From: Actinomycetes bacterium
GTDB taxonomy: Bacteria > Actinomycetota > Acidimicrobiia > Acidimicrobiales > Microtrichaceae
Assembly (NCBI GenBank): GCA_024222295.1
Contig: JAAEPF010000025.1
Coordinates: 124,001 to 188,000 of the forward strand
Reading direction: 5' to 3'
DNA: 64,000 bases
The notes below the pieces were generated by a model. It ran no database searches, was not told the origin of the DNA, and was given only the letters and a program-made list of their open reading frames with translations. Each line of letters starts with the position of its first letter. The first letter of the stretch is position 1. This document shows, piece after piece, positions 33,414-41,970 of the stretch. The position numbers were made by a program, and so were the translations under genes.

Positions 33414-35138
33414 TCAGCGGCAGGCTGCGGCCTTTTCGGGGTCTGTCGGCACGATCCCCGGTGGTGCTCCGTCTTCCTCGGCGGCCTGAATGAAGGCCGG
33501 GTCCTCATCGACCTGGATGCTGGTGGTCGTGCTGTCGTCGCCGGGGTCGCCGTCCGAATCCGGGTCGGACTCGCCATCGGTGGTGCCGTCGCCCTGATCG
33601 TCACCGGAGTCGTCGCCCGAACCGGACTCCTCTTGCTCGTCGGGCTCGGTTGTGGTCGTGGTGCGGAGTGCCTTCGGCTTCTGCGTGACCTCGAAGGGCA
33701 GCTGGTCAACGGTCATCGGCTCGGCCCTCAAGCCACCGAAGTCGTCGGGCACCGAGAGTTCGAGACGGGGACCCACGATGTCCTCGTCGTAGTCCATCTC
33801 CGGGGTGTCTTCGAGCCACGTGGCGAGCGTGAGCGCGGCCTCGAAGCCGGCGGGGCCGTACGTGATCGTGGTGTCCGACGAACCGCGCCGCACGATGTCG
33901 GACGATGCGTCGAAGCCGATCTCGTCGAGTCCCTGCACGACGAGGTCAACTGCCTCACTTCTGGAGCGGGGGCCCTCGACATCAACGAGTATGTCCTCGG
34001 GGGTGAGCTGACCCTCGGTGTCGTAGCCCCAGTAGGCGAGCAGCAACGGCAGTGCTTCGTCCCAGTCGACGTCCTGGTAGGCAACTCCCCCGCGGGGAGC
34101 GGCGTAGGTGGGCACCTGGTGGGTGTCGAGCTCCTCGGGGTTGAACGTGCGGAACACGTCGACCAGCTCGAGGATGGTGCCGACCGACAGTGTCTGGTCC
34201 ATCACCACGGAGTCCTTGGCGGCATTGACGATGCCGATGGCGGTACCGGGGTTGCGCACCCCGATCTCGGAGGCCTTCTGCATAGCCCTCTTGATGAAGT
34301 CCTGCTGGCGGGTGATGCGGCCGAGGTCGCCGGTCTGGTCAAAGCGCCACTTGCCGTCGGAATCCTCGTACTGGAAGTGGCGTGCACGCGCGTAGGCGAG
34401 CGCCTGGTCGGGGTCGAGCACCACGCAACCGGGCTCCTCTACGAACAGGCCGGTCTGCTTGTCGCGCACCGGGGCGGCGAAGTACACGGGCACGCCGCCG
34501 AGCTGCTCCACGAGGTCCTTGAATCCGGCGAAATCGACCTCGACGTAGTTGTCGATCGAGATTCCGAAGTTACGCCTGATGGTGTCGATCAGGTCGCGGG
34601 CGCCGTCGACTCCGGCGATCGCGGCATTGATGCGACCGCTGCCGCCACCGGGGGCCAGGGTTGCGCGGGTGTCGCGCGGGAACGACAGCAGCCGTGCAGT
34701 GCCCTTGGACGGGTCGATGCGCATCACCATGATCACGTCGGCCAGGCGCTCACCCTTGCGGCCGTTGGTGACCGGGTCGTCTTCGTCGAGGTTGGCCGCG
34801 GAGTCGGTTCCGACAATGAGGATGTTGCGCGGCTCGTCGACCGCCACCGTTGCGGCGGTGGGGTTGTCGATGAGGACCGTCTCCACCGAGGCGAGGGTCT
34901 CGGAGAACGTGTAGAGCCCCCCGGCCGCGGCAAGACAGGCCGCCACCAGCACCAGGTTGAAGCCCAGCAACAGTCGCTGGGGCCAGGTGCGCCGGATCTT
35001 TCCGCCGGTTCCCACGGATGCGACGGTAGCAGCGGCGCCGCGAACCCCTGATGACGGCGACTGCGGTTCCTGAGCATCCGCTGGGCGATCAGGCGCAGCC
35101 GGCAAGCCGGCGGCGGCGGTTCCCCTGTGGCCCGGCAC
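33414..35138 (-). CDS. LytR-CpsA-Psr (LCP) family protein
   Basis: A 574-residue protein: a cytoplasmic N-terminus, one membrane segment (about 55-77), an LCP domain (about 100-290) and a LytR_C-like domain (about 390-450, ending in TTITYGPAGFEAAL). The LCP domain has RNILIVGTDS, RLADVIMVMRID with Asp134, SFPRDT with Arg155/Asp156 and YARARH. LCP proteins transfer glycopolymers such as arabinogalactan, teichoic acid or capsule from their lipid carrier to peptidoglycan. This fits the surrounding glycan genes. The C-terminal 110 residues are highly acidic and disordered, with Thr- and Asp-rich repeats. The start (GTG 35138) is tentative; TAAGGC lies seven bases upstream and interleaves with the pabB promoter. 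Confidence 0.9.
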   Translation of the reverse strand: MPGHRGTAAAGLPAAPDRPADAQEPQSPSSGVRGAAATVASVGTGGKIRRTWPQRLLLGFNLVLVAACLAAAGGLYTFSETLASVETVLIDNPTAATVAVDEPRNILIVGTDSAANLDEDDPVTNGRKGERLADVIMVMRIDPSKGTARLLSFPRDTRATLAPGGGSGRINAAIAGVDGARDLIDTIRRNFGISIDNYVEVDFAGFKDLVEQLGGVPVYFAAPVRDKQTGLFVEEPGCVVLDPDQALAYARARHFQYEDSDGKWRFDQTGDLGRITRQQDFIKRAMQKASEIGVRNPGTAIGIVNAAKDSVVMDQTLSVGTILELVDVFRTFNPEELDTHQVPTYAAPRGGVAYQDVDWDEALPLLLAYWGYDTEGQLTPEDILVDVEGPRSRSEAVDLVVQGLDEIGFDASSDIVRRGSSDTTITYGPAGFEAALTLATWLEDTPEMDYDEDIVGPRLELSVPDDFGGLRAEPMTVDQLPFEVTQKPKALRTTTTTEPDEQEESGSGDDSGDDQGDGTTDGESDPDSDGDPGDDSTTTSIQVDEDPAFIQAAEEDGAPPGIVPTDPEKAAACR

Positions 35139-35149
35139 CGACCGAGCCT

Positions 35150-35155
35150 TAGGAT
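35150..35155 (+). promoter_or_regulatory. leaderless -10 box for pabB
   Basis: TAGGAT, six bases before GTG 35162. The divergent LCP gene starts only 23 bases away, so the two promoters overlap. Confidence 0.5.
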
Positions 35156-35161
35156 CGCCCC

Positions 35162-36283
35162 GTGGTCACCCGTCGCAACGGCTCTTCGCTACACCCCGGC
35201 GAAGCAGGCGCGCTCGCAGTCGTGGGCGGCAGGCTGTGCACCGACCTCCAGGAGGTCACCAGCGACCTGTCCGCGCTGGACTCCACGGGGTTCTGGGCCG
35301 TGGTGATCCCGTTCGAGGGCGACCCGGTGTGCGCCCGTTTCGCCACGGTGCGCCCCGCACGGCCGTGGCCCGGACGGCCGTGGGTCGGGCCGGCGGCCGG
35401 CTCGTGGTCCTCGAGCCTCGACCGCGATGGTTTCACCGCCGCAGTGTCGACCATTCGCTCCGAGATCGCTGCGGGCGACGTGTACCAGGTGAACCTGACG
35501 CGTCGGCTGAGGGCGCCTCTGGCGAGCGCCGGGGCCCATGGTGCTGCCGGCCGACCGGACGTGGCCGCACTGGGCGCCGCACTGGCGGAGGGCAACCCGG
35601 CGCCCTACTCGGCGGTGGTGCGGTTGCCCGGGCACGGCGTCGAGGTGGCAAGTGCGTCGCCGGAGCGTTTCCTCGCCCGCAACGGCGACCGGGTGTGGTC
35701 CTCACCCATCAAGGGCACCTCGGCCACGGCGGACGGATTCCTCGACAAGGACCGTGCCGAGAACGTGATGATCGTGGACCTGGTTCGCAACGACCTGGGC
35801 CGCGTGTGCGAATGGGGAACCGTCGAGGTGCCGTCGCTGCTGGCGGTCGAGCCGCACCCCGGGCTGTTCCACCTCGTCTCGACCGTGCGGGGCTCGTTGC
35901 GGCCCGGCCTGGGCTGGGCCGACGCGATCGACGCAACATTCCCGCCGGGCTCGGTGACGGGCGCCCCGAAGATCGCAGCACTCGAGTCGATCGCCCGCCT
36001 CGAGCCCGACCCTCGCGGCGTCTACTGCGGTGCGATCGGCTGGGTCGACGCCGACCGTCAGGAGGGCGACCTCAACGTGGCGATCCGCACGTTCTGGATC
36101 GAGGACGACGAAATCAACTTCGGCACCGGCGGCGCGATCACCTGGGATTCGGTACCCGAGGGCGAGTGGGCCGAGACAGAGCTGAAGGCGGCCAACCTGC
36201 TGTCGGTCGCAGAGGGCGCAGGGTCCGCGGCGACAGCCTCACAGCGCGCAAGCGGCGCCGTCGGGCAGGATGTGCTGCGATGA
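35162..36283 (+). CDS. pabB: aminodeoxychorismate synthase component I
   Basis: A 373-residue chorismate-binding enzyme converting chorismate to 4-amino-4-deoxychorismate for folate synthesis. The catalytic block is complete: GDVYQVNLTRRL (105-116), SASPERFL (164-171), PIKGT with Lys184 (182-186), AENVMIVDLVRNDLGRV, the HLVSTVRG segment, FPPGSVTGAPK and YCGAIGW. The PIKGT lysine indicates a PabB and not an anthranilate synthase. The usual arginine after PIKGT is replaced (TSATADG), and at 373 residues the N-terminal half is shorter than typical PabB (about 450). The GTG start follows a leaderless-type hexamer. pabC overlaps its stop. No glutaminase subunit is in the window. Confidence 0.9.
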   Translation: MVTRRNGSSLHPGEAGALAVVGGRLCTDLQEVTSDLSALDSTGFWAVVIPFEGDPVCARFATVRPARPWPGRPWVGPAAGSWSSSLDRDGFTAAVSTIRSEIAAGDVYQVNLTRRLRAPLASAGAHGAAGRPDVAALGAALAEGNPAPYSAVVRLPGHGVEVASASPERFLARNGDRVWSSPIKGTSATADGFLDKDRAENVMIVDLVRNDLGRVCEWGTVEVPSLLAVEPHPGLFHLVSTVRGSLRPGLGWADAIDATFPPGSVTGAPKIAALESIARLEPDPRGVYCGAIGWVDADRQEGDLNVAIRTFWIEDDEINFGTGGAITWDSVPEGEWAETELKAANLLSVAEGAGSAATASQRASGAVGQDVLR

Positions 36284-37131
36284 GCCAGCCCAACCAGCCT
36301 GTGGTCTGGATAGACGGCGCGCTGCGCGAGCCGCATGCGGGGCTGCACTGGTCCGACCACGGCATCACCGTGGGCGATGGTGTGTTCGAGACCATCAAGT
36401 TGGTCGGCAACCGGCCTTTCGCCCTCGAGCCACACCTCGACCGTCTGGCCCATTCGGCCGGTGGGCTGGGCCTCGGGGTGCCGTCACGCAAAGACCTGGA
36501 TGTGGCGATCGCCGAAGTGGCCGCAGCCTGGGCGGAATCGGCCGGCCCGTCCACACTCGGCCGGCTCAGGATCACGGTCACCGGCGGCCCCGGCCCGATG
36601 GGTTCTGACCGAGGCGACGGCGGCCCCACCCTGATGGTGACCGCCGGCGACATGGAGCTGAGACGCACCCCGGCCGCAGTGGTCGTGGTGCCCTGGACCC
36701 GAAACGAGCAGGGCGCGGTGGCAGGTCTCAAGACCACGAGCTATGCGGAGAACGTGGTGGCGCTCGCCCGCGCCAAGCGTGACGGGGCCGAGGAGGCGAT
36801 ATTCGCCAACACACGTGGCGAGTTGTGTGAAGGAACGGGCGCCAACGTGTTCGTGGGCGTCGACGGCGCGCTGGTGACCCCACCACTCGACTCCGGATGC
36901 CTTGCGGGCGTGACGCGGGCACTGGTGATCGAGGCGCTGGCCGGATCCGGGGTGATCGTGCAGGAGCGTCCACTGCCGGTCGCTGCTCTGGCAGACGGTG
37001 AAGAGGCGTTTCTCACCTCCACCGGCCGTGAGGTACAGCCGGTGGGCAGTGTGGATGGCGACGCGTTGCCCGCAGCGCCGGGGCCGTTGACCCTCGCGGC
37101 CCAGTCGGCCTGGGACGATCGGTACGCCTGA
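36280..37131 (+). CDS. pabC: aminodeoxychorismate lyase
   Basis: A 283-residue PLP enzyme of fold type IV (branched-chain aminotransferase-like). It releases pyruvate from aminodeoxychorismate to give 4-aminobenzoate. Features: HGITVGDGVFET (27-38), the PLP-binding Lys151 in GLKTTSY and the LCEGTGANVFV segment. The ATG overlaps the pabB stop by four bases (ATGA), and the pairing supports PabC over D-amino-acid or branched-chain aminotransferase. It is followed by a 23-bp palindrome that separates it from the convergent birA. Confidence 0.9.
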   Translation: MSQPNQPVVWIDGALREPHAGLHWSDHGITVGDGVFETIKLVGNRPFALEPHLDRLAHSAGGLGLGVPSRKDLDVAIAEVAAAWAESAGPSTLGRLRITVTGGPGPMGSDRGDGGPTLMVTAGDMELRRTPAAVVVVPWTRNEQGAVAGLKTTSYAENVVALARAKRDGAEEAIFANTRGELCEGTGANVFVGVDGALVTPPLDSGCLAGVTRALVIEALAGSGVIVQERPLPVAALADGEEAFLTSTGREVQPVGSVDGDALPAAPGPLTLAAQSAWDDRYA

Positions 37132-37143
37132 ACCAGCGCGAGT

Positions 37144-37194
37144 CGCTTTGTTGGTGCTGAATCACGCCTGACGTGATTCAGCACCAACAAAGCG
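37144..37194. repeat. 23-bp perfect palindrome, copy 2
   Basis: Bases 37144-37166 pair perfectly with 37172-37194 around CCTGA. The core arm TTTGTTGGTGCT-GAATCACG equals that of 2767-2813 except that the C-G pair at 2780/2800 is G-C here (37159/37179), a compensatory change. It lies between convergent pabC and birA. Neither side has a T-run apart from the CTTTG in the arm itself. Confidence 0.85.
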
Positions 37195-37209
37195 CCGGAC
37201 TGACAACCC

Positions 37210-38034
37210 TCAGGCGGGGCGGACGTGGATCACGTCGCCCACCACCACCCGGTGGATCTCTGAGTTCTCCCCCGCCTCGACGAGTAGCGCACCATCGGCG
37301 TCGAGTCCGACTGCGCGCCCTTCCACTTCGCCGTGGGGCAGGTGCACCTCGACATCGCGGCCGATCGTGGCCGAGTGACTCTTCGCCTCCGCCACGACTG
37401 CAGCCGCACCGTCCTCGTCGTCGAGCAGTTCCATCCGCCGGGCGAAGCCTCCGAGCAGTGCGACGGCGAGATCCTCGCGGTCGACCTCGCGGTCAACGTG
37501 GATGTCGAGCGACGTGGCGATGCCGACGAGCGAGTCGTGGATCTGACCCCAGTTGCAGTTGAGTCCGATGCCCACCGCAAGGGCCACCTGCCCGGTGTCG
37601 AGCGGTGTGGCTTCAGCGAGGACACCGCCCACCTTGAGATCGCGTCCATCGTCGCCGGCGCCGACTGAGACGATGTCGTTGGGCCACTTGATGTGGGCCT
37701 CGAAGCTGAGCTCGGAGTCCAGCGCCTCCACCGCGGCGAGCGACATAGCGGTCAGCACGAGCCCGCGGCGGTCGGGGTCGATTGCCTGGGTGGTACCGGC
37801 AGTCATCAGCAGCGAGGAGCCCGCGGGTGCCTCCCACGTGCGGTCGAGGCGTCCGCGCCCTGCAGTCTGGTGGTCTGCGACGAGTGCCACGTCAATGCAG
37901 TCCCGGGGCCGCTCGATCGCTGCATCAGCAAGGAATTCGGCCACGTCGAGGTTGGTGGAGCCGGTCTCGGAGACCCAACGGAGATCGGAGAATCGGGTGT
38001 CGGCAAGTGCTGCTTTGGCGCGGGTGAAGCTCAT
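37210..38034 (-). CDS. birA: biotin--[acetyl-CoA-carboxylase] ligase, without DNA-binding domain
   Basis: A 274-residue biotin protein ligase: GSTNLD near 25-30, the biotinyl-AMP loop GRGRLDRTWEAP (59-70), KWPND (116-120) and KVGGVLAE, then a C-terminal SH3-like cap. It lacks the N-terminal helix-turn-helix of E. coli BirA, so it is an enzyme only and not a repressor. ATG 38034 is chosen since TATCTT lies six bases upstream and the extra residues from 38133 fall in the opposite gene. The divergent neighbour, 16 bases away, encodes a protein with the biotin-attachment motif, an apparent substrate. Confidence 0.92.
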   Translation of the reverse strand: MSFTRAKAALADTRFSDLRWVSETGSTNLDVAEFLADAAIERPRDCIDVALVADHQTAGRGRLDRTWEAPAGSSLLMTAGTTQAIDPDRRGLVLTAMSLAAVEALDSELSFEAHIKWPNDIVSVGAGDDGRDLKVGGVLAEATPLDTGQVALAVGIGLNCNWGQIHDSLVGIATSLDIHVDREVDREDLAVALLGGFARRMELLDDEDGAAAVVAEAKSHSATIGRDVEVHLPHGEVEGRAVGLDADGALLVEAGENSEIHRVVVGDVIHVRPA

Positions 38035-38040
38035 GAGGCG

Positions 38041-38046
38041 AAGATA
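38041..38046 (-). promoter_or_regulatory. leaderless -10 box for birA
   Basis: TATCTT on the minus strand, six bases before ATG 38034. It falls inside the 16-base gap between the divergent birA and carboxylase start codons, so the -35 region would lie within the carboxylase coding sequence. Confidence 0.5.
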
Positions 38047-38050
38047 GGGC

Positions 38051-39823
38051 GTGTTTTCGAAGGTTTTGATCGCAAACCGCGGTGAGATCGCTGTCCGGGT
38101 GATCCGGGCATGCCGGGAGATGGGGATCTCCACCGTGGCCGTCTATTCCGAACTCGACCGTGACGCGCTTCACGTTCGTCTGGCAGATGAAGCGTACGCG
38201 CTCGGTGGCCAGACAGCCGCGGAGTCCTACATCGACGCCGACAAGATCCTTGATGTGATCAAGCGCAGCGGCGCCGAGGCCGTCCATCCGGGCTACGGCT
38301 TCTTCTCGGAGAACTCGGACTTCGCCAAGTCGATCACCGACCTGGGCGTGAAGTTCATCGGCCCGCTGCCAGAGGCGATCGACGTGATGGGCGACAAGAT
38401 CTCCGCCCGCCACGCTGCCGAGAGCGTCGGCGTGTCCGGCGTGCCCGGCGACAACACCTTCATCTCGGACCCCCAGCAGGTCATCGACTTCGGCGCCGAG
38501 CACGGCTTCCCCGTGGCCATCAAGGCCGCCTACGGCGGTGGGGGCCGCGGAATGAAGGTCGTCAACTCCGCTGACGAGGCGGCCGAGGCATTCGAGTCGG
38601 CCCAGCGCGAGGCGCTCGCCTATTTCGGGCGCGACGAGTGCTACCTCGAGCGCTACCTGACCAAGCCGCGCCACGTCGAGGTGCAGCTGGTGGCCGACCA
38701 GCACGGCAACGCCGTCTACCTGGGCACCCGTGACTGCTCGGCCCAACGTCGCCACCAGAAGCTGATCGAGGAGGCACCGGCTCCCGGCATTCCCGAGGAG
38801 ATCCTCACCGCCATGGGCGAGGCTGCTGTCAAGGTGGCCAAGGGGTGCAACTACGAGAACGCCGGCACGGTGGAGTTCCTCTACGAGGATGGCGACTTCT
38901 TCTACCTGGAGATGAACACCCGCCTTCAGGTGGAGCACCCGGTCACCGAGCTGGTCACCGGTGTCGACCTGGTCGAGCTCCAGCTGCGGGTCGCCGCCGG
39001 CGAACCGCTGCCGTTCTCCCAGGAGGACGTGGAGATCGAAGGCCACGCGATCGAGTGCCGCATCAACGCCGAGGCCGTGGCGGGCGGAGCATTCCTTCCC
39101 TCACCCGGCAAGATCACCAAGATGCATGCGCCCTCCGGGTTCGGTACCCGTTGGGACGGCGGCTACGAGACCGGCGACGAGATCAGCCAGTACTACGACA
39201 ACCTCACCGGCAAGCTCTGCACCTGGGGTCGCGACCGTGACATCGCCATCGCGCGCATGATCCGGGCACTCGAGGAGATGGAGATCGAGGGCATCGAGAC
39301 GGTCATCCCCGCCGACCTCGCCATCCTGTCCCATCCCGACTTCCAGGCCGTCGAGCACTCGACCAAGTGGGTCGAAGAAGTGCTGGACCTGTCCGGCATC
39401 ACTTCCGCTGCGCCAGTCGCAGGCGAAGGCGAGGATGACGAGCCCAAGGTCAAGCGGACCATGGACGTCGAAGTCAACGGCAAGCGTTTCGAGGTTTCGC
39501 TGTACGTGCCCGAGGGTCAGCTCGCTTCTGGTAGCGGAGGTGGAGCGAAGCCCCGCCCCAAGCGCAAGCGTGGCGGCGGTGGAGGCGGCGGCGCAGTCGC
39601 GGGCTCCGGCCAGGTCGCCGTGCCAATGCAGGGCACGATCGTGAAGGTGAACGTCGAGGTGGGCGACACGGTCTCCGCCGGCGACGCTGTCGTAGTGCTC
39701 GAGGCCATGAAGATGGAGAACAACGTGGCCGCCGACATCGACGGCACGATCACCGAGGTGAAGGTCGAGTCCGGCCAGTCGGTGAGCGCCGGCGAAGTGG
39801 TCATCGTCATCTCCGCCGACTGA
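38051..39823 (+). CDS. acetyl/propionyl-CoA carboxylase alpha chain (biotin carboxylase-BCCP fusion)
   Basis: A 590-residue protein of the actinobacterial AccA3/AccBC type. It starts FSKVLIANRGEIAVRVIRACREMG; the ATP-grasp domain has KAAYGGGGRGMKVV, LEMNTRLQVEHPVTE and ECRINAE. A Gly/Lys-rich linker with an eight-glycine run (about 505-520) leads to the C-terminal biotinyl domain with EAMKMEN, the biotinylated lysine being residue 554. It carboxylates biotin and passes it to a beta (carboxyltransferase) subunit, not present here, to make malonyl- or methylmalonyl-CoA. GTG 38051 is the likely start, with GAGG twelve bases upstream. A compound hairpin follows the gene. Confidence 0.94.
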   Translation: MFSKVLIANRGEIAVRVIRACREMGISTVAVYSELDRDALHVRLADEAYALGGQTAAESYIDADKILDVIKRSGAEAVHPGYGFFSENSDFAKSITDLGVKFIGPLPEAIDVMGDKISARHAAESVGVSGVPGDNTFISDPQQVIDFGAEHGFPVAIKAAYGGGGRGMKVVNSADEAAEAFESAQREALAYFGRDECYLERYLTKPRHVEVQLVADQHGNAVYLGTRDCSAQRRHQKLIEEAPAPGIPEEILTAMGEAAVKVAKGCNYENAGTVEFLYEDGDFFYLEMNTRLQVEHPVTELVTGVDLVELQLRVAAGEPLPFSQEDVEIEGHAIECRINAEAVAGGAFLPSPGKITKMHAPSGFGTRWDGGYETGDEISQYYDNLTGKLCTWGRDRDIAIARMIRALEEMEIEGIETVIPADLAILSHPDFQAVEHSTKWVEEVLDLSGITSAAPVAGEGEDDEPKVKRTMDVEVNGKRFEVSLYVPEGQLASGSGGGAKPRPKRKRGGGGGGGAVAGSGQVAVPMQGTIVKVNVEVGDTVSAGDAVVVLEAMKMENNVAADIDGTITEVKVESGQSVSAGEVVIVISAD

Positions 39824-39869
39824 CGCTCGAACCTCGGCGGGCCTAGCCAGCACGGGCGTGTGCCAGGTT

Positions 39870-39938
39870 CCTCATCCCGATATCTCGAGTAGCTGCGCGT
39901 CGGTGTGACGCGTAGCTACTTCAGAAGGCAGGATGAGG
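39870..39938. repeat. compound intergenic hairpin
   Basis: An inner stem pairs 39888-39901 with 39907-39920 (14 pairs, one G-T) around GGTGT, and an outer stem pairs CCTCATCC (39870-39877) with GGATGAGG (39931-39938). The two are separated by 9-10 base internal loops. It fills most of the 184-base gap between the carboxylase gene and the frameshifted membrane gene. It may be a terminator without a T-run, an RNA element or the remnant of a mobile element. Confidence 0.55.
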
Positions 39939-40007
39939 CGATCAGCACAGCCAGGACGCGCAGCGCCGGCACTCAACATTCCGGGGCCGGCGGCCGACTG
40001 GTAACAG

Positions 40008-41955
40008 GTGACTGCAGCAGTGGGATGGGTCGCGTTCGTGCTCATCGGTGGCGCCGCGCTCGCACTGTTGGTGGCCCCGTCGATGCGGCGGCGGCCGGTG
40101 CTGCTGGTTGCCGTGGCCCCGGCAGCCGCATTCGCTCTGTCGATGCTCGCCGCGATGGCGCTCGACCTCGTGGGTCTGGGGCCGTGGCCGGGCGTTGCGA
40201 TCATCCAGGCGGCCGTTGTCGTTGGCGCCGTTGCGCGCCTGGCAATGCTTCGAAGCAGCGACTCCACGTCGACAGGCCCGGCGCACACCGCAGCGCCTGA
40301 TGCAGGCCCTGAGGAGCACCGGCAGCGCCGGCTGGCCGGCTGGCTGCTCGGCACGGCGGTGCTGCTCACCCTGGCAGTGTGGATCGTGCCGGGATCCCCG
40401 TCCGTGCCGAAGAACCGCGACGTGCAGAACCACGCCTACTTCGTGGCCCGTATCGCGCATGAGAACTCGATCGACCCGGCGGTGGTGCTGGCCGAGAGCC
40501 CCACCAGCGACGAGCGTGTGGCCGACTTCTACCCCCTGGCAGCGCACTCCACGATGGCCACCGCCCAGCGCGCGACAGGTGCCGACATCGCCGACATGCT
40601 CGTGGTTTGGGTGGTGATGTCGACCGCGATCGCCCTGCCATGCGGGCTGTTCGCGTTGGCCCGTCGACTGGTGCCCGACCGCCGGGCCGTGGCGGGGTGG
40701 GCGGCGCTTGCCGGCGCGTGCACTGCGCTGTTCCCCTACCAGCCGATGGTGTGGGGCGGGATCGCGTTCACGATCGGATTGAGTCTCGTGCCGGGGGTGC
40801 TTGCCCTCGCCCTCGTGGCGGTGGACCGTGGCGGGCGAAGGCCGGTGCCCCTGCTCGTGCTCGCAGCGGTGGCCGTGACGGGCGCCGCGATGGTGCACAC
40901 GTCACAGGCGGCGCTTCTGGCGCTGGTGATGGGAGCGTTCCTGTTGCACGACCTGCTGGCACGACAGGGCAGAAGCGGCGACGTCGGCGCCGGACCGGCG
41001 GTGCGCTGGGGCGCGCTCGCTGCGATGTGCGCCGTGCTGCTCACCCCGGTGGCACTGGGGGTGCCGGGCACCGCCGAACGTGCCTCGCACGAGGAGACCC
41101 TGGCCGAGGGGCCTGCCGAGGTCGTGTGGCGTGTACTGGCATTCGACGTTGATGCGGGTCCCACCCAGTTGCTCATGGGAGCCCTCGCACTGGCCGGCAT
41201 TGCGGTTGCCGTCGCAGCACGCCGCACCCGGCCCCTTCGGCGCCTGGGAGCGTTTCTGGCGGTGATGGGCGTGATTCGTGTTGTTGTTCGCCGCCCTGAT
41301 GCTCAGCGGGCCCGTGGCGGAGGCTCTGCGAGTTGGCTCGGTGCCGTGGTACCGGAGCTGGTGGCGGATGCCCTACAACCTGGCCCTGTTCGCTCCCCTG
41401 TTCGTGGCGATCGCGCTGGATGCGCTGCACAGGGATGCCATCTCCAAGACGGCAATCCAGCGGCGCCCCGGCTGGGTCGGGACCGGCATCGCCGCCCTTC
41501 TCGTGGTGTTCACAGTTCCCTCGACGCTCGAGGCACTGGATGACGCCGGGGTGCGCAATGAGGTGCTCACAGAGGAGCAGCTGCAGATGTTCGACCGCCT
41601 CGCGGGCGCGAACGGGGCGGACAACCCGGTGGGGACCGTCCTCAACCAGGAGAACGACGGAACGGCGTGGATCTACGTGACCCATGAGCTGCCTGCGTAC
41701 TCGGCACTGCAGGGATTCACCGACACCGAGTCGAGGCGTGAGCGGCAGTGGCTGCTCGAGAACGCCCACCGGGCGAGCACGGACCCTGAGGTCACTGCGG
41801 CTCTCGACGAGGCGGGGGTGCAGTGGCTCCTCGTGCGCGACAACACCTATGAGGATGAGCCTGCGTGGCTACACCCTGATGACCTGGCCGGTGCCGAAGG
41901 CGTGGAGTTGGTTGAGCGCCAGGGCAGCCTGTGGCTGTTCGAGCTCAAGGCCTGA
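40008..41955 (+). pseudogene. multi-pass membrane protein, frameshifted (DUF6541-like)
   Basis: Two reading frames together encode one polytopic protein of about 648 residues. The first (from GTG 40008) has about ten membrane segments and the pattern NRDVQNHAYFVARI, TSDERVADFYPLAAHS and MVWGGIAFTIGLSLVPG, recalling GT-C-like membrane proteins. After FLAVMGVI near 41276 it loses membrane character, while the +1 frame continues with VLLFAALMLSGPVAEAL, SVPWYRSWWRMPYNLALFAPL and a soluble C-terminus ending at 41955. Skipping one base (C41277 or a neighbour) joins them smoothly. This is either a real one-base insertion or a sequencing error; if corrected the gene looks intact. Similarity to DUF6541 is tentative. 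Confidence 0.75.
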
Positions 41956-41970
41956 AGGTCCGGCGCCTGC

